The position numbers and the translations under genes were made by a program. A model generated the notes under the pieces. The model was not told the origin of the DNA, did not search any database, and saw only the letters and a program-made list of their open reading frames with translations. Positions 36,177 through 43,759 of a DNA stretch of 64,000 nucleotides are shown here, piece by piece. The stretch is taken from positions 62,001 to 126,000 of the forward strand of contig NZ_JBPJSQ010000004.1 of the NCBI RefSeq assembly GCF_051192575.1, in the 5' to 3' direction. The DNA is from Aestuariimicrobium soli (GTDB taxonomy: Bacteria > Actinomycetota > Actinomycetes > Propionibacteriales > Propionibacteriaceae). Each line of letters opens with the position of its first letter. Position 1 is the stretch's first letter.

Positions 36177-36478
36177 CGGTGAGCGGTCCTTTGTGTCGCG
36201 GACGCCCCGAGGTCATCCACCGGGCAGCCTGAGGCATGCCCACCAGATGGACAGGGCGTGTGAGCGACCCCACACCATGGCAGGCGTATCCGTCAAGCCG
36301 AGTCGCGAGTGCCACCCGGGGGTCCGGGTCGGCTCGCGGCGGGTGACGGGCCCTCGTCCGCGGGTGGTGGGGTCAACTGCACTGTGGCAGGGAAGTGTTT
36401 CAGGAACATGACAGCGGGGCGCCCCAGGGGAGCGCCCCGCTGCCGTGGCATGTCAGAGGTGGGTCAGGCCCAGCTCAA
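36177..36478. other. Spacer between binding-protein and permease genes
   Basis: 302 bp without a gene. It holds the terminator-like hairpin at 36412-36442 next to the binding-protein stop. The rest shows no clear promoter or open frame, though a promoter for the permease/ATPase genes could lie here. Confidence 0.5.
36412..36442 (-). terminator. Hairpin after the peptide-type binding-protein gene
   Basis: CAGCGGGGCGC (36412-36422) pairs with GCGCCCCGCTG (36432-36442). On the minus strand it lies 37 bp after the binding-protein stop and before the permease genes, so it probably attenuates transcription into them. Confidence 0.8.
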
Positions 36479-38350
36479 TCAGCCGACCAGCTCCCACTCC
36501 CAGATGTTCCAGAAGTAGTAGGGAACGAAGGCCATCTGCGACACGTTCTTGACCTTGGTCTTGTCGTACGCATCGATGCCGGGGTGCTGGAAGAGGACGG
36601 TGCCGAAGGCGTCGTCCACGAGCTGCTTCTCGATCTTGATGTTCAGCTCGTCCTGCTTCGCCTTGTCGGTCATCTTGTTCATCTCGGCGTACATCGTGCC
36701 GACCGACGCGTTGTCATAGTTGCCGTAGTTGTTCTGACCCTTGGGGACGAAGTTGGCGGCAGCTCCGGTGACGGCGTCGTTGTTCGAGGCCCAGGCGAAG
36801 AGCGAGGCATCGTAGGTGTTGGGCTGGTCGAGCTTGTTCGACCAGTCGTCGTCACCAGCGTTGATGACCTCGATGCCGGCCTGCTTCGCCGAAGCGGCGA
36901 TCAGGGCGTACTCCTGCTGACGGCGGGGGTTCGACTTGGCGTACATCAGGCGAACCTTGACGTTCGAGGCACCGGCCTCGGTCAGCAGCGACTTGGCCTT
37001 CTCGATGTCGACCTTGCCGTAGGCCGCGGCGAGCCCGTTGCCGGCGACGGTGGCGTCGTAGGCCTCGGTGCCGGGGGTCACGTTGAACGAGTCACGCGTG
37101 GTGGCCTCGGGGTTCAGCGGCTTGATCAGGGTGTCGACGATCTGCTGACGCGGGATGGTCAGCAGGAACGCCTGGCGAACCTTCTTGGCCTTCTCGGCGT
37201 CGCCGCCGTACTTGGCCGGGTCGAAGGGGCCACCGTTCTTCATCTGCAGGTCGACGTGCTCGTAGGTGGCGGTCTCACCCTGCAGCACCTCGATCTTGTC
37301 GTTGCCCTGCAGCGACTTCAGCAGGTCGGCGGTCGCCTGCGGCTCGATGACAGCGACCTCACCGTTCTTGAGGGCCTGCGCCGAAGCGGTCGGATCCTCG
37401 TTGTAGACGACGGTGATGTCCTTGATCTTCGGCTTGCGGTTGCCCTTGTACTCCGGGTTCGCGGTCATGGTGAGGGACTGCTTGTCCTTCATGTCCTTGA
37501 TCACGTAGGGGCCGTTGGTGACCAGCAGGTCCTTGTCGGTGGGCATCGCCGTGAAGTTGTAGGCGGTGTTCCACATGTCGGCGATCTTGGCCAGGGCGGT
37601 CTTGTCCTTGTCCTGGAACGCCTTGGTGACCGCGTCACAGCCGGCCTGGTCGTCGGCAGCGCCGAGGGCCTTCTTGCCGATGATGTGGGCGGGGATGCCG
37701 GCGGCGTTCGAGAACAGCGCGTACTCCCAGTCGCCGTAGACCGACGAGTACTTGTAGGTGACCGACTTGCCGTCATCACCGATCTCGGGGAAGTCCTTCA
37801 CGAGCTTCCAGGCCTCGGACGAAGCGTCGAAGTAGACGCCGCCCTTCTGGTCGACCTTGCCGGTGTCGGGGTTCGACTCGCCCTCGGAGGTGTTGAAGAG
37901 GGTGGAGTTCGCGCCGTAGGCGAGGATCAGGTCACAGGCCTGAACCGGGACGCCGTCCGACCAGGTGGCGGTGTCCTTCAGGGTCTCCTTGACCGTGAGG
38001 GGGGAGTCGCTGGTCTTCTCGTAGGTGGCGAACGAGTCGTCCTTCACCTTGGCGAGGTCCTTGTCGTAGTACCAAGCGGCCGAGCCGGTCGAGTAGGTGA
38101 TCAGCGAGTTGGTCACGTTGTTGCCGAAGCCGGTCGACGAGTTCAGCGAGTAGAAGTACTGGTTCCACAGCACGGTCAGCGCGCCGGTGGCCTCGCCGCC
38201 GGTGCCGGTGCTGCCCGAAGCAGTGGTGCTGGACGTGGCCGACGCGCCCGTGCTCGGGTCGTTCGTCTTCCGTTCCGGGGCGGAGCAGGCGCTTGCCGTG
38301 AGCGCAGCGGCACACAGCAGGGCGGCGGCTCCGATGAGCTTCTTGCTCAA
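36479..38350 (-). CDS. Peptide-type ABC transporter substrate-binding lipoprotein (SBP family 5)
   Basis: 623 residues from a TTG at 38350, chosen because GGAGG lies four bases upstream and the signal follows: SKKLIGAAALLCAAALTASAC with the lipid Cys at residue 22. A Ser/Thr/Gly-rich linker (about 30-55) precedes the family 5 fold, with KVDQKGGVYFDASSEAWKLV and TIPRQQIVDTLI. It binds a peptide or oligosaccharide for the permeases and fused ATPase encoded next on this strand. Longer than the usual 530-550 residues. Confidence 0.92.
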   Translation of the reverse strand: MSKKLIGAAALLCAAALTASACSAPERKTNDPSTGASATSSTTASGSTGTGGEATGALTVLWNQYFYSLNSSTGFGNNVTNSLITYSTGSAAWYYDKDLAKVKDDSFATYEKTSDSPLTVKETLKDTATWSDGVPVQACDLILAYGANSTLFNTSEGESNPDTGKVDQKGGVYFDASSEAWKLVKDFPEIGDDGKSVTYKYSSVYGDWEYALFSNAAGIPAHIIGKKALGAADDQAGCDAVTKAFQDKDKTALAKIADMWNTAYNFTAMPTDKDLLVTNGPYVIKDMKDKQSLTMTANPEYKGNRKPKIKDITVVYNEDPTASAQALKNGEVAVIEPQATADLLKSLQGNDKIEVLQGETATYEHVDLQMKNGGPFDPAKYGGDAEKAKKVRQAFLLTIPRQQIVDTLIKPLNPEATTRDSFNVTPGTEAYDATVAGNGLAAAYGKVDIEKAKSLLTEAGASNVKVRLMYAKSNPRRQQEYALIAASAKQAGIEVINAGDDDWSNKLDQPNTYDASLFAWASNNDAVTGAAANFVPKGQNNYGNYDNASVGTMYAEMNKMTDKAKQDELNIKIEKQLVDDAFGTVLFQHPGIDAYDKTKVKNVSQMAFVPYYFWNIWEWELVG

Positions 38351-38698
38351 GGTTCCTCCAAGGGTGAGGCCGTGGATCGGCGCCGTGCGCAGGCAGGGCA
38401 GTCGTCCAAGGTCGTTGTTGGTGACAGTGAAGCTAGTAGCCAAAGCGGTCGAACGGCACCCCCGGGCCGCCTCGGACGAGGGATCGTTACCCAGTTGCAA
38501 CAGAAGGTGAATGGCCGGTCACGGCGAGGGGCTGGGCGGTGGCGATGTGGGGAATGGCCGGGGTGAAGGTATGCTGCCAAGGCGTTGCTCCATGCGCGGA
38601 ATCGTCGCGCGCCCAGGTCATCCGGTCTGGTGCCCGATCCCGCGCGGAGCAGTCACACGATCTAGACCAGCAGACCCCAACGAGTGGAGTGGGCCCGG
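38351..38698. promoter_or_regulatory. Divergent spacer between the binding-protein gene and secY
   Basis: 348 bp with no gene. It holds the promoters of the minus-strand binding protein and of secY. For secY the best pair is GTGGGG (38547-38552) and TATGCT (38570-38575) with a 17-bp spacer, leaving a leader of about 115 bases. A second promoter for the binding protein is expected near 38420-38450 but is not distinct. Confidence 0.45.
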
Positions 38699-40006
38699 AT
38701 GCTTTCCGCCTTCGTCAACGCGTTCAGGACGGCGGATCTTCGCAAGAGGATCCTGTTCAGCCTGTTCATCCTGGCCATCTTCCGACTCGGTTCGGTGGTG
38801 CCGGTGCCGAACGTCAACATGACGCGCATCGACGAGTGCCGCCAGTTGGCCGAGACCGGCGCCCAGGCTGGCCTGTACTCGCTGATCAACCTGTTCTCGG
38901 GTGGCGCGCTGCTGCGCCTGGCCGTCTTCGCGCTCGGGATCATGCCCTACATCACGGCGTCGATCATCCTGCAGCTGCTCACCGTGGTGGTGCCGCGGCT
39001 CGAGGCCCTGAAGAAGGAGGGCGCATCGGGTCAGCAGACCATCACCCAGTACACGCGCTACCTGACGCTGGTGCTGGCCGTGCTCAACGCGACCGCGTTC
39101 GTCACCATGGCCGTCTCGGGTCAGCTGCTGCCGGGTTGTGACGGCATCGTCTACGACCAGGGCATCTTCCCCGTGGTGGTGATGGTGCTGACCATGACCG
39201 CCGGCACCGGCCTGATCATGTGGATGGGCGAGCTGATCACCGAGCGCGGCATCGGCAACGGCATGTCGGTGATGATCTTCACTCAGATCGCCGCCGCCTT
39301 CCCGACCTCGATCTGGGGCGTCAAGAACCTGCGCCCGGGCGCCCAGGGCTGGCTGATGTTCGCCGCCGTCATCGCCGTCGCGCTGATCGTCATGCTGGCG
39401 GTCATCTTCGTGGAGCAGTCGCAGCGACGCATTCCCGTGCAGTACGCCAAGCGCATGGTCGGACGACGGCTGGTCGGTGGCACCTCGACCTACATCCCGC
39501 TCAAGGTCAACCAGTCGGGCGTCATCCCGGTGATCTTCGCCTCGTCGGTGCTGTACCTGCCGGTGCTGTACTCGACCTTCCGCCCCGAGCGACCCGAGTC
39601 GCAGTGGATCGCGGCCAACTTCGTCCGCGGTGACCACTGGCTCTACAACCTGATCTTCTTCGTGCTGATCATCGCGTTCTGCTACTTCTACGTCTCGATC
39701 ACGTTCAACCCCGTCGAGATCTCCGACAACATGAAGAAGTACGGCGGCTTCATCCCCGGCATCCGCGCGGGCAAGCCGACCGAGGACTACCTGGCGTTCG
39801 TCCTGTCGCGACTGACCGCCCCCGGATCGCTGTACCTGGCGGTCATCTCGCTGATCCCGACGCTGGCTTTCGTGCTGATGAAGGCCACCCAGTCGATGCC
39901 GTTCGGCGGCACCAGCATTCTGATCATCGTCGGCGTCGCCCTCGACACGGTGAAGCAGATCGAGAGCAAGCTGCAACAGCACAACTACGAAGGATTCCTC
40001 AAGTGA
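38699..40006 (+). CDS. secY: Protein translocase subunit SecY
   Basis: 435 residues, ten membrane helices. MLSAFVNAFRTADLRKRILF begins the protein; the plug/helix 2 region has INLFSGGALLRLAVFALGIMPYITASII, and the cytoplasmic loops carry RRIPVQYAKRM and PFGGTSILIIVGVALDT. It forms the SecYEG channel. The ATG at 38699 fits the family better than the GTG at 38684. First gene of block 3; its stop overlaps the adk start. Confidence 0.98.
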   Translation: MLSAFVNAFRTADLRKRILFSLFILAIFRLGSVVPVPNVNMTRIDECRQLAETGAQAGLYSLINLFSGGALLRLAVFALGIMPYITASIILQLLTVVVPRLEALKKEGASGQQTITQYTRYLTLVLAVLNATAFVTMAVSGQLLPGCDGIVYDQGIFPVVVMVLTMTAGTGLIMWMGELITERGIGNGMSVMIFTQIAAAFPTSIWGVKNLRPGAQGWLMFAAVIAVALIVMLAVIFVEQSQRRIPVQYAKRMVGRRLVGGTSTYIPLKVNQSGVIPVIFASSVLYLPVLYSTFRPERPESQWIAANFVRGDHWLYNLIFFVLIIAFCYFYVSITFNPVEISDNMKKYGGFIPGIRAGKPTEDYLAFVLSRLTAPGSLYLAVISLIPTLAFVLMKATQSMPFGGTSILIIVGVALDTVKQIESKLQQHNYEGFLK

Positions 40007-40578
40007 GACTGCTGATCGTGGGCGCCCCCGGCGCCGGCAAGGGCACCCAGGCCACCCGCATCGCCGAGCACGTGGGCGTGCCCGCGATCTCGACCGGCGC
40101 GATCTTCCGCGGCGAGATGGCCTCGGGTTCGGAGCTCGGGCTGAAGGTCAAGCAGATCATGGACTCCGGCGAGCTGGTCTCGGACGAGATCACCGACGCC
40201 ATCGTCGCCAACCGCCTCAAGGCCGACGACGTCGCCAAGGGCTGGCTACTCGATGGCTACCCGCGCAAGCTCTCGCAGGTCGAGGCGCTCGACGGCATGC
40301 TGGCCGAGGGTGACGACCTGCTCGACGCCGTGATCTCGCTCGTGGTCGACCCCGAGGAGTTGATCTCGCGTCTGCTCGACCGGGCGCAGACCGACGGACG
40401 CTCCGACGACAACGAGGAGACCATCCGCACGCGCATGCAGGTCTACACCGAGCAGACCGAGCCGTTGCTGGCGGTCTACCGCGAGCGCGGGCTGCTCGAG
40501 GAGATCGACGGCATGGGCAGCGTCGACGAGGTCTCGGCGCGCATCTTCCGCGTGCTCGACGAGCTGGCCGGCGCCTGA
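40003..40578 (+). CDS. adk: Adenylate kinase, short form
   Basis: 191 residues. The P-loop GAPGAGKGTQ is at 7-16; ISTGAIFRGEMASGSELG and LLDGYPRKLSQVEAL are substrate-binding segments. The large LID domain is reduced to DRAQTDGRSDDNEETI, as in actinobacterial short adenylate kinases. Converts AMP and ATP to two ADP. GTG start within the secY stop. Confidence 0.97.
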   Translation: MRLLIVGAPGAGKGTQATRIAEHVGVPAISTGAIFRGEMASGSELGLKVKQIMDSGELVSDEITDAIVANRLKADDVAKGWLLDGYPRKLSQVEALDGMLAEGDDLLDAVISLVVDPEELISRLLDRAQTDGRSDDNEETIRTRMQVYTEQTEPLLAVYRERGLLEEIDGMGSVDEVSARIFRVLDELAGA

Positions 40579-40581
40579 GCC

Positions 40582-41427
40582 ATGGTCTTCCGGCGCCCCG
40601 TCTTCGAACGCAAGACCCCCGAGCAGCTGAAGCTGATGCGGCGGGCCGGGCTGGTCGTCGACGAGGTGCTGCGCACCCTGGCCGTCGAGGCGAAGGCGGG
40701 CGTGACCACGGGCTCGCTCGACGCGATCGCCCGCGAGATCCTGGCCGCGCGCGGCGCGCGCTCGAACTTTCTCGGTTACGGGGCCGACTGGGGCATTCAG
40801 CCGTTCCCGGGAGTGGCCTGCATCTCGGTCAACGAGGAGGTCGTGCACGGCATCCCTGGTGAGCGGGTGCTCACCGACGGCGACATCGTCTCGTGTGACT
40901 TCGGGGCGATCATCGAGGGCTGGCACGGCGATGCGGCGCGCACCTTCCTGATCGGCGAGGTGGCCCCCGAGGTCGCCGAACTGTCGCGGGTGACCGAGGA
41001 GGCCATGTGGGCCGGCATCGGTGCCACCCGGGTGGGCGCCAGGATCGGTGACGTCTCGGCCGCGGTCGAGGCCTCGACCTCGTCGCACCCGCGCGACTAC
41101 GGCATTCTGCGCGACATCACCGGCCACGGCATCGGGTCACAGATGCACATGTACCCCGACGTTCCCAACCACGGACGAGCCGGCCGCGGCCCCGTGCTGG
41201 CCGAGGGGCATGCCATCTGCATCGAGCCGATGGTCACGCTCGGCGGCGGCGACTGGACCGAGCTCGACGACGACTGGACGATCGTCACCTGCGACTCGTC
41301 GTGGGCGTCGCACTGGGAGAACACGGTGGCCCCGACGGCGGGCGGCGTGTGGGTGCTGACCCTCGAGGACGGCGGCGAGGCCGAACTCACCAAGCGCGGG
41401 ATTCCCTTCGGGCCGCTGGCCGACTGA
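40582..41427 (+). CDS. map: Methionine aminopeptidase, type I
   Basis: 281 residues. The metal ligands appear in order: the Asp pair in VSCDFGAIIEGWHGDAART, His in ITGHGIG, Glu in CIEPMVTLGG and Glu in HWENTVA. It removes the initiator Met from nascent proteins. Three bases after adk. Normally infA follows; here a 9.4-kb spacer begins. Confidence 0.97.
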   Translation: MVFRRPVFERKTPEQLKLMRRAGLVVDEVLRTLAVEAKAGVTTGSLDAIAREILAARGARSNFLGYGADWGIQPFPGVACISVNEEVVHGIPGERVLTDGDIVSCDFGAIIEGWHGDAARTFLIGEVAPEVAELSRVTEEAMWAGIGATRVGARIGDVSAAVEASTSSHPRDYGILRDITGHGIGSQMHMYPDVPNHGRAGRGPVLAEGHAICIEPMVTLGGGDWTELDDDWTIVTCDSSWASHWENTVAPTAGGVWVLTLEDGGEAELTKRGIPFGPLAD

Positions 41428-41465
41428 GGCTGGGGCTCGTCCGCGGGCCTGCTGCAGGGCGATGG

Positions 41466-41542
41466 TGCGACGAACGCTGCACTCGATCGCACTTTTGGCC
41501 GGGAATCGCTGTATTTGGCCATCGACAGCAGCGTTCGTCGCA
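41466..41542. repeat. 77-bp palindromic element, copy 1 (upstream of the DUF559 gene)
   Basis: TGCGACGAACGCTGC at 41466-41480 is inverted perfectly at 41528-41542. Inside, TCGAT (41483-41487) pairs with ATCGA (41521-41525), and GAATCG lies at the centre. The same arms, inner TCGAT/ATCGA, central GAATCG and exact 77-bp length recur at 42439-42515 in the same orientation, while the remaining loop bases differ. It ends 10 bp before the DUF559 start codon. Confidence 0.9.
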
Positions 41543-41552
41543 TGATGGCGAC

Positions 41553-42437
41553 ATGGATGAGTTGTTCGACCCGTGGGGCCTCGTGGTCGTGGCCCGGCAC
41601 CCCGAGCACCGGGACCGGATCTTTCGCGCTGCCACAACCGGAGACCTGGTGCGGGTGCTGCCCGGGGTGTACCGCCGGGCGAACGAGCCCGAGACGGTGC
41701 ACCATCGGGTCGGTGCGGTGCTGGCGAGGTCACCCCGCGCGGTCTTCACCCATGAGACCGCCGCCGGTCTCTCGTGGTGGCCGGGGCTGCTGTCGCCGCA
41801 GGTGAGTGCCACCGGCGTCGCGGCCCGCGCCGACTGGTTGACGACGAGCCGGCGGGTCGTCCCGGACGCGTGGGTGGTGACCCGTCGACGCCTGTCCGAC
41901 GGACGCCGGCTGCCCTCGGGGATCAGGCTCACGCATCCGGCGTTGACGGCTCTGGACCTGACCGAGTCGCTCGGGGGTGAGGCGTTGGACGAGTGCCTCC
42001 GCGGCTCCCGGGCCACGCTTGACGAACTGAGGCGGGCCCTCGCCGCGGAGCCGGGACGCCCGGGGCGGCTCGCCAAGCGTCGCCTGCTCGAGGAGTCGCG
42101 GGACGAGCCCTGGTCGGCCATGGAACGCGAAGGGCACCGCCGGCTGCACGCGGCGGGCATCACGGGCTGGATCGCCAACCATGCCATCTGGCACGGGCAG
42201 GAGCGCTACGTCATCGACGTCGCCTTCCGGGGTGCCCGGATCGCGGTGGAACTCGACAGCTGGACGCATCACCAGTCGCGACAGGCGTTCGTGGTCGACC
42301 GCGTGAAGCAGAACGCGCTCGCTCTCGAGGGGTGGACCCTGCTGCGGTTCACCTGGGGAACGCTGGACGACCTGGTGCCCCAGGTGACCCGGCTGCTGAA
42401 GCGGCGCGGGGGTTCGTCCGGTGTGGCGCGGAGCTGA
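41553..42437 (+). CDS. DUF559 (Vsr-like endonuclease fold) protein with AbiEi-like N-terminus
   Basis: 294 residues. The N-terminal part (about 12-45) has DRIFRAATTGDLVRVLPGVYRR, like the winged-helix start of AbiEi-type proteins. The C-terminal DUF559 domain (about 185-285) has a PD-(D/E)XK core: Glu191, Asp222 in YVIDVAF, Glu233 and Asp235 in AVELDSW, then DRVKQNALALEGWTLLRFTW. This suggests a Vsr-related nuclease; activity and target are unknown. The gene is alone between two direct copies of a 77-bp palindrome, in the spacer between map and infA. It may be a mobile nuclease gene, a defence gene or a domesticated repeat-associated gene. Confidence 0.85.
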   Translation: MDELFDPWGLVVVARHPEHRDRIFRAATTGDLVRVLPGVYRRANEPETVHHRVGAVLARSPRAVFTHETAAGLSWWPGLLSPQVSATGVAARADWLTTSRRVVPDAWVVTRRRLSDGRRLPSGIRLTHPALTALDLTESLGGEALDECLRGSRATLDELRRALAAEPGRPGRLAKRRLLEESRDEPWSAMEREGHRRLHAAGITGWIANHAIWHGQERYVIDVAFRGARIAVELDSWTHHQSRQAFVVDRVKQNALALEGWTLLRFTWGTLDDLVPQVTRLLKRRGGSSGVARS

Positions 42438-42438
42438 C

Positions 42439-42515
42439 TGCGACGAACGCTGCGCTCGATCACCCCAGCGAGCCAGAATCGGCCCACAGAGCAATCGACA
42501 GCAGCGTTCGTCGCA
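42439..42515. repeat. 77-bp palindromic element, copy 2 (downstream of the DUF559 gene)
   Basis: TGCGACGAACGCTGC at 42439-42453 and its complement at 42501-42515, with inner TCGAT/ATCGA and central GAATCG. It begins one base after the DUF559 stop codon. Same length and orientation as the copy at 41466-41542; the loops diverge. It could also serve as the terminator of the gene. Confidence 0.9.
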
Positions 42516-42548
42516 ACTCACACCAGCAGGTGAGCCCGCCCTCCCGCG

Positions 42549-43685
42549 TCAGATCTTCTTCTGCCAGGCCCCGCCGACCGTGGCCACCTTGTATCCAAGG
42601 CGGTCGTTGATGGCGAGCATCCAGCGATTCTCGCCGGCGTTCCACGTGTGCACGCGCTCGGTGGTCGGCCATTCCCGGCGAAGGTAGTCGAGGTTGGCGG
42701 CCTTCATGAGCTCGCCCAGCCCGTGACCACGGTGCGACTTCAGCACGATGGTCACCTCCTGCCAGGCGACCTGCTCGATCGACGGGCGGCGGCGAATGTT
42801 GGTGTAACCCGCCAACTCGCCCGACTCCACGTGCCGCGCCGCGGTGGTGAGCCCCAGCCAGTCCTCGTAGGTGTCCTTCTCCTGCGAAGCCACGCGCTCC
42901 GCGGTCCACACCTCGTCCTCGAACTCGAGCTCACCCTTGGGAACGTCGGAACTCATCGCCACGTTGAGCAGTGCCTTCGCGGCCAGCAGGTCGTCGGGGG
43001 TCTCGTTGGTCCACTGCAGCACCTCATAGCCCTCGGGAGCCGCCGGCACCTGCACGGGGGACTCGCGCACGGTCTGCACCGAGTGCCGCTCGCACTGGGC
43101 GAGATGGAACCCCTGCTTGAGCGCGAACCGGGCGGCCGCGTCGCGACTGATCGAGAACTCGCCCTCCTTCGGATGCAGGGCGTCAGGATCGCCCGCCCCG
43201 TTGGCATGGGTGCCCCAGCTGATCAGCGTGGAGATGCCCCAGTCGCGCGCCACCTGGTGCACGGCCTCCATCATGGCCGTGGCGACGCCCTGGCGGCGGT
43301 GATCTAGGTCGACCGTGATCTCGAACCCGTCGAAGACGTGCTGGTTGTCGTGCTTGCTCTGGACCAGCAGGCAGGTGCCGATCACCCGCGCGTCGCCGGG
43401 GTCGTCGGTGGGGCGGACGATGGGCAGCCCCGACTCCTCGCCGCTCGCGAAGCGGGGGCCGGTGAGGGCGACCAGCAGGCGCTTCTTCGCATTGTCCTGA
43501 TGACGCAGCGACTGGTGGTACGACTCGGGGGTCGAGTCGAAGTCGGAGTGGCCGAAGACCACGCGCCAGGCACGGTTGTCCATCTCGACCGCACCCCGCA
43601 GGAGGGCGTCGAGGCAGCCGAGCTCGGGTTCGGCGATGTCGACCAGAGCGACGTGGAAGGGCTGCGGGGCAGGCATGTCGGGCAT
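42549..43685 (-). CDS. Tandem GNAT-family N-acetyltransferase
   Basis: 378 residues from the ATG at 43685 (another at 43676). Two GNAT halves are visible: the first (about 20-185) has acetyl-CoA motif DHRRQGVATAMMEAV, the second (about 205-375) has VTIVLKSHRGHGLGELMKAAN followed by WNAGENRWMLAINDRLGY. Tandem GNATs of this kind in actinobacteria include mycothiol synthase, but the mycothiol synthase signature is not evident. Substrate unknown. Divergent from the prolyl oligopeptidase gene with a 74-bp spacer. Confidence 0.88.
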   Translation of the reverse strand: MPDMPAPQPFHVALVDIAEPELGCLDALLRGAVEMDNRAWRVVFGHSDFDSTPESYHQSLRHQDNAKKRLLVALTGPRFASGEESGLPIVRPTDDPGDARVIGTCLLVQSKHDNQHVFDGFEITVDLDHRRQGVATAMMEAVHQVARDWGISTLISWGTHANGAGDPDALHPKEGEFSISRDAAARFALKQGFHLAQCERHSVQTVRESPVQVPAAPEGYEVLQWTNETPDDLLAAKALLNVAMSSDVPKGELEFEDEVWTAERVASQEKDTYEDWLGLTTAARHVESGELAGYTNIRRRPSIEQVAWQEVTIVLKSHRGHGLGELMKAANLDYLRREWPTTERVHTWNAGENRWMLAINDRLGYKVATVGGAWQKKI

Positions 43686-43759
43686 GCCCACCAGTGTGCT
43701 GGCGCGGCTGCGCGCACGCACGCGATTTTCTTGTCGGTGGGTGTCCGTAGGGTGGGGTC

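Noticed and set aside
36177..36478. A small gene in the 302-bp spacer of the peptide-type transporter operon
   Set aside because: No frame has a ribosome site with plausible coding composition; the only clear structure is the hairpin next to the binding-protein stop.
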